The translations under genes were made by a program, and so were the position numbers. Below are positions 12,501 to 23,570 of a stretch of DNA of 64,000 bases, piece by piece; within the stretch, counting starts at the first letter, position 1; each line of letters opens with the position of its first letter. The DNA is from Lactarius indigo (taxonomy: Eukaryota; Basidiomycota; Agaricomycetes; Russulales; Russulaceae): contig JAFKAC010000192.1 in the NCBI GenBank assembly GCA_025766275.1, forward strand, positions 1-64,000, in the 5' to 3' direction. Below the pieces are notes generated by a model. The model was not told the DNA's origin and made no database searches. It saw only the letters and a program-made list of their open reading frames with translations.

Positions 12501-12831
12501 CATGTTGGGGATGAATGTGGTACGGGTTCAACTATTTTTCTCCTTATTCTACAACAATCTGCTCTATCCCTGTGCTCTTGTTGAATGGTTTACGAGGATG
12601 GGTTGCGACCCGGTGACAGGGATGTGGGTAGTATGCCCTGATACAACACGCGGCACACGAGACAGGACAGTAGTGCATCTGGATTCAGTTTTACGGGGCG
12701 CCCATCTGATCCCTGCCTTTGGCAATGATAAATTGCCATTAGACTTTCACTTTTCATATTCGCTTGATGTCTTTAAGGCATATTATGTGAATAAGTACAT
12801 TGATCACCATACACATGAGATCGCGTTCTAA
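9564..12831 (+). pseudogene. Plavaka-type DNA transposase, decayed
   Basis: The N-terminus has a C2H2 zinc finger (CTYRSCKSRFRNRRGRKCHV, about 9674-9740, ending with a histidine). Next is PHLTG, then a conserved block at 9887-10408 with FELADLIYHHAELSAPNIDT and GDIPWECL. A TGA stands at 10406-10408 before WNNVMSGN, where the family has arginine. Further pieces in several frames are SDKTTVSVTGYVEYHPVYL, VVRRCPDGHFRRVIFDLIAF and DLLHQVIKGTFKDNLVEW. The best-preserved core is at 11480-12274: GLRRFPHGRRFKQWTGDDSK, ALMKVYLPAI and LCSSITESRHITAVKKPWRR, then an acidic run. The C-terminus at 12262-12831 ends YYVNKYIDHHTHEIAF. Several GT-AG introns are plausible, but stops and shifts also occur. Plavaka transposases mobilise large basidiomycete DNA transposons. 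The TIRs were not found. Confidence 0.7.
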
Positions 12832-14474
12832 TACTAGTATGTTTTATTGCTGTGCGTGTATGGACGACACAAACGTAGGTCGTTACCCGAGGCCACTGCC
12901 ATCGTGGTCATCATTAACCCTGCCGCCGTCGTGATCGTATTCGTCGTCATCACTGTAGTTGTATTCGTCATCATCGTGGGTAGTGGTATTTGTCGCCGCT
13001 CTGCCTCTCTTCTCTCGCATGTATGTTGCACATGACACGAATATTTGAGCGATGTCCGGTCTTTTTACAGCTATTTTGAAAGCATAGACGTTTGTGAAAA
13101 AAAGATGACTGATGGGGTTGCGCCAAACAATATCCTAATTGAGTAGTACGAGTACAAGCGAGCGAGAACGATCGAAACAAGAGGCGATGTCACCTGTGGC
13201 AGTGAGAACGAGACAGCAATGAGCAGAGTTGGTTGCAAGTGCCCACAGTAGGGACGTCGAACCGAGTCACACGAGAAAGAGTAAAAAAAACAATCACCGT
13301 CCATTCAGCAGTAAGGGTGTGTGGTCTTTTAATACAGGCAAACACGTAGTAGCCACGGAAAAAGCGGTAAGGTAGAAGTGCAAGAAGAGGGAATTCGGTG
13401 GCATAGGTGGGAAGCGAGACAACGAGACACAGAGGTGCGAAATATGGAGGTGAGGCGCGGGATCGAGGTGTAAGGTACGAGACAGAGGTCAGCCGAATCC
13501 GAGACAACGAGAAGCCGGCAACGACGGCGGAGGCGCTACAATACGAAGGATCCGACTCGGAGTTAGTAAGGCATGGAGACAGAGACAATAGAGATCGAAG
13601 CGTGCCTCTGCTGAGACAAAGGAGCGGCGTGGCCGAAGCGTTCGACGGGCGAAGCGATGGTGAAAGGAATCGATGACGACGATGCGACGAGGTTGCCAGT
13701 GCCAGTGGAAGGCCCACTGGCAGGGAACAAAGCGACACGAGGTGCGAAGACGCGCGGCCCGTCTTCGAGTGGGCTAAGTGCCATCGGCGTCATCGTTGTC
13801 CATTTTCGTGGTTGCGAGGGAGGAAACAAAGGAGCGTCGGAGAGAGTGTGTTGTGTGTGTGGAGAGAGCGAAGGGTTGGCCCGTGGGCGGTGGGAACACG
13901 AGGACCGACTCGATATGCCAGTCACGGGTGGCAGCTAAGCCACGCAATGCCGGACCGAGACCGAAAGTGAACGATTTCGGGCCCACCACACATCATCGTC
14001 ACGGTTATGGTTATTCAGTTCAAGTTGGTTCTTTGTGATGGTGTCGCGTTGCCGGCGATCACGGGTCACGGTCATAATACTAAGTGTGGGCCGTACAATC
14101 TGTCATGGGGCAAATACAACTGAGTTGTGGACACGTCCGATGCGCATACTAATAAGTCTAATACTAGCGACTGTGGACTGGTCAGCGATTTCACTCTTCC
14201 GTAGCCTACTACTATTGCCTTGACTGCTGCTATTTATTCGGGCCTCCTGTCACTTCTAACCATTTCTGTTGCCTGTGCAGCCGCCGCTGCCGCTTCAAGT
14301 TCACGTGGTTGCCGCTTCAAGTTCACGTGCAAGTCGCCTCACTTTAGCCTGTTCCCGCATGATGGCACCCGCACTGCCCTTCTTTATTGTACCGTTAGAT
14401 TAATACGTCTGAGGAAGCCTTCCTAGGAACATTTAAGGGAGCGTGAATGACTGGCCGAGAAGCGAGAGGAAAGC
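12832..14474. other. Intergenic, no gene recognised
   Basis: Between the Plavaka stop and the DUF6698-like gene the sequence has gac/cgt-rich simple stretches (12890-13000) and gagaca-rich stretches (13400-13620). The open frames here look like composition artefacts without recognisable domains. A 20-base direct duplication is listed separately. Confidence 0.4.
14289..14329. repeat. 20-bp tandem duplication
   Basis: The sequence tgccgcttcaagttcacgtg occurs twice in a row, separated by one base. A diverged relative (ccgcttcaggttcaagttgc) appears near 16510, so the motif may belong to an older dispersed repeat. Confidence 0.7.
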
Positions 14475-15939
14475 TTACTCATTCCACCATTCAATGAGGT
14501 CTTCCAGCTCCTCCTTTGACATCAAGTCCTTGTATTCGAGGAGCTCGTGGTAGAGTTGACGGTATGGAAACCCTCCCCTTCCTTTTCCATCGGTGTCATG
14601 TCCACCCGCACAAAAGGTCATATCATCGGAGAGCCCAAAACGTATCTATACCGGAGCAAGTACCGAAGTTAGTAGGAATCCAATCACATGCCTGGACATC
14701 CGCTTACCAGCGTTGCAACGTAGGCAATAGATTCATAAGTGACAAAATGTAAGGCAGCACTGGCATCGCTACCACGCGTCGACTTGTTGGTCTCTTTCGC
14801 GGAGCTTGGAGAAATAAAAACGTGCTTGTATGCCTTTGGGATATCGTCAGTAACTTAAAATCACAGAGAGGGAGACATACCGTCACGAGCACCTCACCAC
14901 GTAGAAACCCTCTATGGATATCTTCTATGTCGAAGTAACCCTTTGGCCAGAGAAATGCCGATGGTCAGCAGCAGTAACAGCCTGCATGCACGACGGAGTC
15001 TCTCACGGACACTGAAGGTGCATTATGAGTGGCATTGGCCCACAGTTACAAAGAAAAGCCCACCTAGGATCACGCCAATTAAGTGTACTGGGCAAAGTAA
15101 TTCACCTGACGTGTTGTGGTTGAATCCAAGAAGGCGGCGTACAACTGGGTAAGCTGGCTCCCAGTTGATGCTGGGCCACTGGCTAATTGCACCACAATAC
15201 CGCTCGCGTCGACTCGCCGCACTTGTTTACGGCCTGCATCAATCTAGGATAATAGTGATTTCCGAGTCAGTAAACAAGATAGGAAAGGCTGAATTTGAAT
15301 ACCGCTAAATCAAGTTGCCTTGCGAGTTCTTGGCCGGTTTTATTATCTTTGGCCTTCTGAAGTAGAGGGACCAAAGCTGGAGAAATTTCTATCAAGACGA
15401 GGAATTTCTTATATTGTTGGTTCTGTCTGAAAACCCTTGTCGGTACATTTAAAAGGTTATGAACACGGCGAGTCACTTACAACTTCGTGTGCAAGTAGTC
15501 TTCGTCAACGTTCGGGTTGCGCGATATTCCCACATTTAAGATCTGATAGTAATTGTCCCACATTTCAGCATAACGCCCGATGATCGTCCCTTTAAAATTC
15601 CAGTAAGCGGAGTCGATGAGAGAAGAGTCACCGCTTTCATCATCGGGGAGCCTGATGACATGATTATTTCAGTGAGGGAACCGAAGTGAATTCGAGAACA
15701 TACTGTAAGAGACTCTCGCCGTTCTCATCAGGCTGATCATCATCAAGTCCTGACCGCCGCTGCCTCTGCCTAGCCGGTTGCCCGTCGTCCTCATTAGGGG
15801 GTTCAGGTGATGAGAGGGATCTCCGACGAGGTTGACTCCCCCAATACGGAGTCCTCAAGCCTGGGGCATCATGGGCAGTACCACACTGGCACCGCTTTGG
15901 ACTACCATTCGCAGATGGGTCAGACTGCCCTGTGGACAT
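14475..15939 (-). CDS. DUF6698-like protein, multi-exon
   Basis: The proposed start is the ATG at 15939-15937 (MSTGQSDPSANGSPKRC). Exon joins that keep the frame are: ...SLLQ to LPDDESGDSSLIDSAYW through a 52-base GTATGT intron; HTKL to QNQQYKKFLVLIE through a GTAAGT intron; and LARQLDLA to IDAGRKQVRRVD. Later blocks are SAFLWPKGYFDIEDIHRGFL (about 14950-14890), then HFVTYESIAYVATL joined to IRFGLSDDMTFC, and the terminal KEELEDLIEWWNE with TAA at 14475-14477. These match the layout I recall for the Agaricomycete DUF6698 family, which is uncharacterised and often found beside transposons. One or two joins in the middle (about 14900-15180) could not be made in frame, so it may be a young pseudogene. 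It is convergent with the Plavaka gene. Confidence 0.55.
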
Positions 15940-17014
15940 TGGCGTCACAACGTCAAAAGATAGGGGGAAAAAATGGCTCCAAAGGCCCATTTATTACATA
16001 ACCACTGGCATTACTGACCTGAAACACGTAGTACCGTCACATTTCCATATCGTAAGAAGATCCCGTTCGTATTTGTGAATTCGTGCAGCAATTATAGTGG
16101 GAATGTATGGGGACAAGAGATATCATATTGGCAACATGTGCGTAACTCCACACCCAATTAAAGAACTCCCACGCCACTTCAATCCCACGCTTTCCGTCGG
16201 ACGCTTTTCCAGGAGTCAAGTCTTGGGTCAAGTCAACTTGACCTGGAATCACTGGCATCATTTTTCAATTGGTACTCCCGGATATACGCAGGCTTCTGCA
16301 ATAATGAATCCTTTTCTTGTCCTTAGACAACGCTGGAAAGACGGTATAGTCCCATTGTGATGTACCGTGTCAATTCTGAGTCTCCTAGTACTTCAAGTTA
16401 CCACTGGCATTCAAATTTCTTAAAAACGACTGCTTGGCCACCTCCAGCCTACCCTTCGTTAGTCTGTTCGTATCTGAGTTGTGCCATCATTCCCAGCCTT
16501 CAGATTAGCCGCTTCAGGTTCAAGTTGCCCTTGGTAGAAATGTCAGGTTACAAAGGGCGCAACCATTTTCCCAAAGTCGACGGCCCTTCAATTACTACTA
16601 CTGCCGCCGCTCTAGCGGCTAGTTCCCATCTCTGTTCATCGGCCAGTATTCTCCCCTAAGACTAGTCTGCTTGTAGCCCGGAAGGGGCCGGGTACCTGTT
16701 GTTGGGTAGCCATCACTGGCAGTCAGTACTGTACCACCGGCATAGAAAGGTCTTCCCGTTCAAGTTCGAATCGATCACCGATCACTTCAATCACTAGCCA
16801 CACTGCTCCCTTGATCCTAACGACTCTCTCTGCTATTTCAGCTCTTCGTGGATGCGTGCTGTAACTGCTGTTCGCGACATCGATCCTGCTTCTCTTATCT
16901 TTCCTGTCTTCGGCGAACGTGCGTGTTACCGTATCTCTTCCTTCCTCCCTGGCTGGCCGAGCTTGAAGTACCGCGCTGAAGGGTGTGATCTAACTTTTGG
17001 GGAAGTCTGGATCT
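15940..17014. other. Intergenic, no gene recognised
   Basis: Short open frames on both strands have no recognisable domain. The motif ccactggca or a close variant recurs at several places (for example near 16003, 16249 and 16400), suggesting old repeat sequence. The stretch ends at the Hsp70 fragment. Confidence 0.35.
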
Positions 17015-17250
17015 CTCGTGGTCCTAGGCAGGACTAAGGAGACCACTGAGGCCTACCGTAACCTCAGCAATGATACTGCTTGAGATACTGTCACGGTTCT
17101 CGTCTGCTACTTCGGCTCTGAGCGTCAGGTGACCAAAGATACTGGTACCGCTGCAGGCCTTCAGATTGTCAACAAGCCTACGGTAGCTGTCATCGCCTAT
17201 GGACTTGACAAGACGTCTGGATCTGAGTCTCGGATTATCGTTGTCATCTA
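17015..17250 (+). pseudogene. Hsp70 ATPase-domain fragment
   Basis: A frame with one stop reads TKETTEAYRNLSNDTA, stop, [20 protein letters not shown], then [20 protein letters not shown] and [15 protein letters not shown]. It lines up with the Hsp70 nucleotide-binding segment KETAEAYLG...[20 protein letters not shown]...INEPTAAAIAYGLDK. Only about 75 codons remain; start, N-terminal lobe and substrate-binding domain are absent. A second Hsp70 fragment, from the other end of the protein, lies on the minus strand at 22960-23570. Confidence 0.65.
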
Positions 17251-17663
17251 GTCTCCCAATGACGACGCCGAGAAACAGGGAGCGACGTGACAGGTGAGAA
17301 GGTCTTTATCCTCCTCTCGTATCGGTTACTCACCTCTCTGCCTCACCAGCGTCGTCAATCTTACCTCAAACACTAACCCTAACCCAAAGACGAGGCCGAG
17401 AAGCAGAGAGAGAAGACAGGTGAGAGGGTTTTCTCTACCTCCCGTGTCGACAGTATCGCTTCGGATATCTCCGATGACGAGATCGAGAACAGAAAGAGAG
17501 GCAGCTTGTGAGATAGCTTTCTAGGCTTCGTTTGGTGGCAGAGGGATCTTTAGATTCACGTTCGTCTTTCTTATGTCGTTGATATTCCCGGGCTAACATA
17601 AACGAGTACAAATCTTTAGCTCTTTTCCTTTGACCGTCGCCTCGTCTTCCTCACTCCCTTCCG
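17251..17663. other. No gene recognised
   Basis: It contains gacgaggccgagaagcagagag-type purine-rich text and two similar stretches beginning gacgacgccgagaaacag and gacgaggccgagaagcag, about 110 bases apart. This suggests a short degenerate duplication. No domain is recognisable. Confidence 0.3.
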
Positions 17664-18398
17664 ATGTCTCTCGTCATTGTATTGGGCGAACTCTATCGCG
17701 CGAAGCGTAGCAAACGAAAACGGGCGGTCACGAAAAACCGCATCAACGCTCATTTTTTGAGGAATAGAGGATGGCTTGAGAAAATGGGGGTAAAGGTCGC
17801 GACTGTGAGGTACGTTCTGACACCTCTTTAACGTGCCCTCTGCACTCACAATCGCTTGCAGGAACATAGGCTGGCACGGCGAAAGCGGTGCAGCGGGATC
17901 GGGCGGCCATCTCACGGTGGATTTTACCAGAGAAGATGGCTCGCATGTAACGACACACCACATTTACCCCACAGATGAGGCATACGGGGTATGTGCATCA
18001 ATCTATATGAGTATTTATACTAATATTATGAAGGACGAAGTGTGAGAGGATCGCGATTTCGGGTTGGTCGGGTTGGCTAGCATCTATCTTGCTTTAGAGT
18101 AATTGTTTTTCATTTGTTTCACTGCTTTTTTCAGCCTCGGGGAAGGCGATACCCGGCAACCACATCTCACCCTCGCCACGTACCCGTCGCTACCGCCGGC
18201 GTCCCCATCCTCGCCCCTCCATCGCGTTATCGTCGCCGTCGTGATTGGGGTCGCGCGGTTCGCGTTGGCGGTGTCCTCCGGCAGCGGCAGCGACATCCCC
18301 GTGGGCGTCATGCTGAGATTCCATGCGGAGCGCCTCCGAGCAGCGACGCCAGGAAATCCCACGAAGGGGAGAAAAGGCTAAGTTTCATCTCTATATAA
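17664..18398 (+). CDS. Hypothetical protein, three-exon model
   Basis: Exon 1 (17664-17809) starts MSLVIVLGELYRAKRSKRKR and reads on through INAHFLRNRGWLEKMGVKVA. A 52-base GTACGT...TTGCAG intron joins it in frame to exon 2 (17862-17988), which has GGHLTVDFTREDGSHVTTHH. A longer GTATGT...TTTCAG intron (17989-18134) joins in phase to a third open exon rich in Arg and Pro, ending in TAA at 18396-18398. Keeping the frame across two introns argues for a real, fairly intact gene. The basic N-terminus could be nuclear. I do not recognise a family, and the third exon is the least certain part because its composition is biased. Confidence 0.4.
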
Positions 18399-19015
18399 CC
18401 CTGCAAAGTACTCACTGATCCCCGACCCACATGTCAACGGATCCCCGACCACACCACTGCTTCCTCCTTTGCGGGTAGTACCCGAGGATCGGAAAGCCCA
18501 CCACTCTTGCCATCCGTCATTTGTTCCGTCTATGGGTATAACACGCAAGTAACACTTTTCGTTCTTATTTTATACTCAAACCACTAACGAAGTACTTCAT
18601 AATGTCGGCTTCTTGACCCTCCTACCGCCATTTGATCGCTCCGCTTTTCCCACCAAGAACGGGATTATCCTACAACTCTGCACACCGCGATGGGGAAAGC
18701 GTGGAGATCCCAGCGAGGTATGTGTCGGCACGATTCGGTAAGCAGCCTAAGCCACATAGGAAGCCACATAGGAACTTCCGAGTCCTCCTTGCGATGCGAT
18801 TGACTTTTTCAGCGTATTGCTCAGTGTCATTTGTCTTCAGAAGCAATTCGATAAGGACAAAGCTTCTACCCTCTACTTCGTCCCCCTTTCTGTACCTTAT
18901 GACTGAAAGTTGATTGTACGAGCTGTCACACGTTTTTTTTTTTTGATCGGGGAGCTGTCACCTGTCACCTGTCACTCCACGTCTGGCGTGTTCTACTCAC
19001 CCTTCATCTCCCCAG
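18399..19015. other. Intergenic, no gene recognised
   Basis: No supported coding region was seen. A run of about ten T residues near 18932-18943 and a short tandem ctgtcacctgtcac at 18954-18972 are the only visible low-complexity features. Confidence 0.35.
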
Positions 19016-19560
19016 GTGTCCGCTTTCGGGAAGGATGCTGATCGTCTCCCACTACCCTGGGTCATTTTCGGTATCCTGTCCGACCGCTACAGGCGGAACT
19101 TATGGCCCCTCGTGATATATCTACTTTTCTGTGCGTCCTCCGTCCTTGAGCTCGGCTCTGGATTTGTCAACACCCTTCAAACAGTTCCTCGCCCTTCGCT
19201 CCATCTTTGGTAGTACATGGGTGGTGTCTGGGGTCTCGTATCATCAACCGCGCTCGAGAATCCCCTGTCAAAGTGCATGGTCTCGGGTCCAGCATACTCC
19301 AGCAGGGATACGCCTGCGGGTACTACCTGCGGGCCTCTTTGCTGCAGCATGAATCTCCGGCTCATTCCGCACACCTCCACTACCTGGCGCTCGCTCTTCT
19401 AGGCTGTTGTAGGCATCTCGGCATTTGCTTCCTGCATTTGTGCTGTTGTCCCCGAGAGCGAGATGTTCCTGCGCATACACGTGGACCCAAACTTGCTGCC
19501 TGTTCCAGGCAATGGCTAGCGTATCGTGAGCTCATCAAGGGCGAGTCCTTTCCAGTGAGC
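19016..19560 (+). pseudogene. JEN1-like carboxylate transporter (MFS) fragment
   Basis: The frame at 19016 gives VIFGILSDRYRRNLWPLVIY, then SSVLELGSGFVNTL, matching the MFS motif-A loop GxLSDRxGRK and the next helix. After a frameshift the text continues MGGVWGLVSSTALENPLSKC, then LGSSILQQGYACGYYL, TTWRSLF, and VVPESEMFLR in yet another frame. These blocks occur in this order in fungal JEN1-type monocarboxylate transporters (GxGMGGIWGLASSTALE, GLGSGILQQGYAVGYL, PESEVF). At least three frame changes make it a pseudogene. It covers roughly the middle third of such a transporter. Confidence 0.65.
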
Positions 19561-20199
19561 GACTTGCATGCACAACTTCATCGACAATATGGTGCGCAAA
19601 ATATTCTGTTGTCACTTTCCTTGATATACCTTTTCTCTAGGAGAGATTGTTCGCTGGGCACCTAACGAAGTTCGTCCATATTGAATGCTACTGCGTTGTT
19701 TTGCCTGTTATAACGCACAAATTACCTGCTGCGTATAACGAAATATACAAGAACAAGAACAAATAGGACAAGGACCACTCGCTCTATCGCGCCTACGACA
19801 TGGATACCTCAACATGTGGCCCCATACACTACTCTGACGCTAAACGGCGTAGAGATGACCTTACCTCGTTCTTCTCCAGGACATCGATCATCCAATTACA
19901 ATATCTCGTACAGGAACGGGTAGGACACAGTCCCACTGTTGTAGCTGTTTCACTTATCAATGCGTCAGGCGCACGTTCTTTGCGACGCCTTAGCTCAACA
20001 ATTTGCGGCAGGTGAGAGGCCCTTTGATTTGAACCGGCATCGTTATTCAAACTTTTGGTTCTTGCGATACAAAGGATAAGTTCCGCAATCTCGTGCTGGG
20101 CCTCCACTGCTTTTCCGTCGACGTCATCATGAACCTCTGCTACACGAAAAATTGGGACGCGACGAAAGTGCCTGACTTTCGCTCTGATCTTGTCCTCGC
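19561..20199. other. No gene recognised; possibly older Plavaka sequence
   Basis: The stretch separates the transporter fragment from a Plavaka C-terminal remnant. Open frames here have no recognisable motifs. It may be eroded upstream parts of that transposase, but I cannot show this. Confidence 0.25.
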
Positions 20200-20354
20200 T
20201 TCCCAAGCAGTCTTACCTATTTTTACCACGCACAAGTATTCGGGCCCTTTGTTGAAGATGTGCGATACATCCCGATGCGGCTTCATTAGATATATTTTCG
20301 ATGTACTACGTCAATAAGTATGTGGACCATCACTTTTTTGAGGTGATAGTCTAG
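20200..20354 (+). pseudogene. Plavaka transposase C-terminal remnant
   Basis: In shifting frames the text ends with FDVYYVNKYVDHHFFEVIV and a TAG at 20352-20354. This parallels the C-terminus of the Plavaka gene at 12.8 kb (FKAYYVNKYIDHHTHEIAF). Only the last few dozen codons are recognisable, and a frame change precedes the YYVNKY block. It is a second, older Plavaka copy. Confidence 0.6.
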
Positions 20355-20423
20355 ATAGTCTTCCCTGACCACATAACTCAAATCGTGCATCGCTCACTTC
20401 CGGATATTGGTTGTTCCAACGGC

Positions 20424-20870
20424 GTTTCGGACCTTTTTCGGAGTCACGAAGCCTTTCGAAAGTGCCCTTACAGTCAAACTTTTCGAACGTATGTTTTTTT
20501 TATTCGTTTCTTTTATTCGATGCTCCCGAAACTTTCGACAGGACTATAAGGTTGGATCAAAGTATTTTTTGCGGCGGCACCCCCTAAGGGCGTTAAGGGT
20601 GTTTCGGACCTTTTTTTGGCGTAACACAAGGCCTTTCGAAAGCGTTCTTAGAGTCGAACTTTTTGAAACGTATGTTTTTTTTATTCGTTCTTTTTATTCG
20701 ATGCTCCCGAAACTTTCGACAGGACCGTAAGGTCGGTTCGAAGTATATTTTGCGGTGGCTCCCCCTAAAGGTGTTAAGGGCGTTTCGGACCTTTTTTGGC
20801 GTAACATAAGGCCTTTCGAAAGCGTTCTTAGTCGAACTTTTCGAACGTATGATTTTTTTGTTTTTTTGTT
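20424..20870. repeat. Tandem repeat of about 180 bp, about 2.4 copies
   Basis: Copies start with gtttcggacctttttt at 20424, 20601 and 20782, so the period is 177-181 bp. Each copy repeats aggcctttcgaaag, cgaacgtatg plus a T-run, attcgatgctcccgaaactt and tcgacaggac. The third copy stops after the T-run. The copies differ by scattered substitutions, so the array is not recent. Confidence 0.8.
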
Positions 20871-20989
20871 TTTGTTTTTTTATTTGTCAGGTAGCAATAC
20901 TCTGGGCCCAGCCGGGCATTTCGGATGGATGGAATGTTTGCCACCGAACCCGTCTTACTGCGCCAATAAAATGGCACCCGCCCAACCCC

Positions 20990-21830
20990 TGAAGCCGTGC
21001 GACCCCTTTTTGAAGCTATCAATCCGAACGTCATCCTGAAGCTTCGAAAGAATGTCAACGCTGAATACCGTCGTCGATGCCAAATCAAATTTTCGTCAAT
21101 TGAGAGCGTCCGACTTGTGAGCGCTTCATCTCTTCCTTTTCGCCGTTCTGCGCCGTCTGCTCAAACTAGATCTACACAGGCACGGGCTTTCAAAAGCAGC
21201 TCTTCAGGATATCGTTGTTGCTCAAAAGGACAAATGGTCCGCTTCAGCACACGGGAAGTTTACCGCAAAAACAAACAAGACAACGATGCGTGCGGCATTG
21301 CTCGATCCAGAGCTCGGTTTCACGATTGGTATCTCGGAGCCCGTGGAGCCCAACCTGTCCGAAGGTAAGGATGAAGAGGGGACGGCGACTGTCAGCGAGG
21401 CGGCGGAAATCGACTCGAATGAGCCAGGTGCATTTGTGCTGGGGTAGCCGAATCGTCGCTCACTTCCCCTTCAGATGACCGCCGTGCTGTACCTTCGTAT
21501 CCAAGCGTACGGGGAAGCCCCAACAAAGACCAAGCCGTGGCCGCAGTGAGTGCGGATCGGCCTGTTGAGGGGGGCGGCAATCAACTCGAACGAGCCAGGT
21601 GCGTCTCCAGCTTTACCCGACCCATCACTCGGTTTCCCTTCAGATGACCGCCGTCCTTTGCCAGTCCAATCAAATGACGTTATGTGGGCGGCGACTGAGG
21701 GGCCGACAACGACCGGGGGGGGCAGCGATTGAGCTGAACGAATCCAGTGCATTCATGTTGGACGCGCCGACCGACCCGAATGAGCCAGGTGCGTTCGTAT
21801 TGGGGTACCCGACTCGTTGTCACTTGGCCT
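20990..21830 (+). pseudogene. Unknown coding relic with NEPGAFVLG repeats
   Basis: One frame (about 21200-21366) reads LQDIVVAQKDKWSASAHGKF, then TAKTNKTTMRAALLDPELGF and TIGISEPVEP, ending at a possible GTAAGG donor. Downstream are degenerate copies of a unit coding for SNEPGA(F/S): at 21421, 21592 and 21782, each around gagccaggtgc, with a weaker copy near 21741. I do not recognise the family. Frame changes and stops indicate a relic. Confidence 0.35.
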
Positions 21831-22959
21831 CATGGACAATTACAGCAGGTCCAAATTATGGACTGGACGAGCTCGATCCCATTGACCCCGCTTCATATAC
21901 ACCCCTTGGCATGGGACAAGGGCACCTTTTCAGTGTAAGCTCATTTTCCACCCTAAATGCTTGCAACGGAATGGCCGAGTTGGGCAAAGGGTTCAAACGT
22001 TGGGCTACCGCTGGAATTTAATATTTCCGACTGCAAAATGACCGATCTCCTGGGTAATGACAACACTTTCACAGATGCGAGTGACCAGGTTACGCTGTGC
22101 CGGTCTGTTTTTTTATTACTGAGATGGGCGGTTTTACAGCCCCCGTCCACGTTTATGGATTCTGCCAAACTTGGCTACCCCACAACGACTACGTCCTGTG
22201 GCACCAGCCAAGCCCCTAGTACCGGACAACAAGACTGCTCGACGGCCGTCGGTGTCAAACCCGGAAGGTCATGTGACCCGGCGCGTCATCTGCACGCTTA
22301 CGAGATGCGGTTGATCGTGAGTGTTGTTTCCGTCTGCTATCACATCTGATCTGGCTCGCAGGACGGCGTGTACGGGAAGATCCCCAAGGAGATAATAAAG
22401 AGGTCCCTCAGCGTCGGCACAACCTGGTTGTGACGCAACAAGGGCAGTGGGCATCGTGCGAAAGTATGGCGGAGGTACCCATCGTTCCCAGCCGGTTATT
22501 GACAAAATTGCGTGTACTACCGAAGAACCTGAGGGCAGCACAAAGCTGCTCGACTAGCTTAGAACCCGGGAGGCTGAGCATCCCATCTGACTCTATAGAT
22601 TCGTTTTGCTACTTATTTTTCTATCTCGAAAGCACTTGAACGAATGAAAGGAGTGTGCAGGTCAAGCGTTCGCACAAGTCGCACCATAGGAGTGATACTC
22701 CTACTCAAACAAGCGCAACGTCACAACGTGAAAGATAGGTTTTTTTTTGCTGAAGTCGCACCGAAAGTTCCTTCAAGCTCCCGTGTATTTCGACCGCAAG
22801 CTGGACACTGTAAGCTGGACATAGAAAGGAACAAAGTGCGTGGTAAAGGTGTTCTACTGAGTGGGGGCGTAAGCGAACGATGAGAGGAATATGCGTGAGT
22901 ACAGTAAACATGGTAGGTGCGTAGGGGGGTTGAGCAAGACGATGTACTTTTGAGGGTCT
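21831..22959. other. No gene recognised
   Basis: Several short open frames lack recognisable motifs. The stretch lies between the NEPGAFVLG relic and the minus-strand Hsp70 fragment and is probably eroded coding or transposon sequence. Confidence 0.3.
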
Positions 22960-23570
22960 TAATAGCGGGTCAAGATCGTACGAGGTGGTTGAGGCCCAAG
23001 GATGGTATCAGAAATAATATACGGACCCGAATCAATGTCGAACGTGACCTCGATCTGGGGTACGTACACGCTTCGGGGTAGGTGGAACGCCAACAAGAAT
23101 GAAGTTAGCAAGTAGCTTATTGTCACGGACAAGCTCATGATCGCCCTGGTAGATTTTTGCCTGGATGGTAGTCCGACTACCTGCGGGGGTCGAAGGATTT
23201 GCGACTTGTTCGTGGGAATGGTGGTGTTTCGTGAAATGAGCTTGGTCATGATACCGCCAAGCGTCTTGATGGCTGTGAACTAGCGAACACACTGCCTGCG
23301 CTGGAGAGACCCAGACACGTACTGAGAAATAGGGGGGTGACGTCGAGGAGAAGAACGTCCGTGATATTGCTGGTACCTTAGATGGAGGCACCAATAGCCA
23401 GGGCCTTGTGAGGACTAGCACCGCTCACGACCAAAAATGGATTTGATCGTCTCGACGACTCGGGACATACGTGTCATATCGCCGACTAGAACAACCTCGT
23501 TGATCTCGGATAGTTTCACGCCAGCGTCATTGAGGGGTTTATTGCAAGGGTCGACGGTACGTTGAACAAG
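22960..23570 (-). pseudogene. Hsp70 fragment, mitochondrial (Ssc1)-like
   Basis: Reading the minus strand from about 23565, the text gives [40 protein letters not shown] and IKSIFGRE, then after frame changes [38 protein letters not shown] and PQIEVTFDI. This is the end of the Hsp70 ATPase domain running into the substrate-binding domain. The wording [18 protein letters not shown] and the KIYQGE(R)[12 protein letters not shown] block resemble mitochondrial Ssc1-type chaperones. Three or more frameshifts and a truncated C-terminus show it is a pseudogene. Confidence 0.7.

Noticed and set aside
13190..13925. Minus-strand ORFs of 182 and 120 codons
   Set aside because: They are Ser/Arg/Leu-rich frames in purine-biased sequence, overlapping one another, without domains or splice support.
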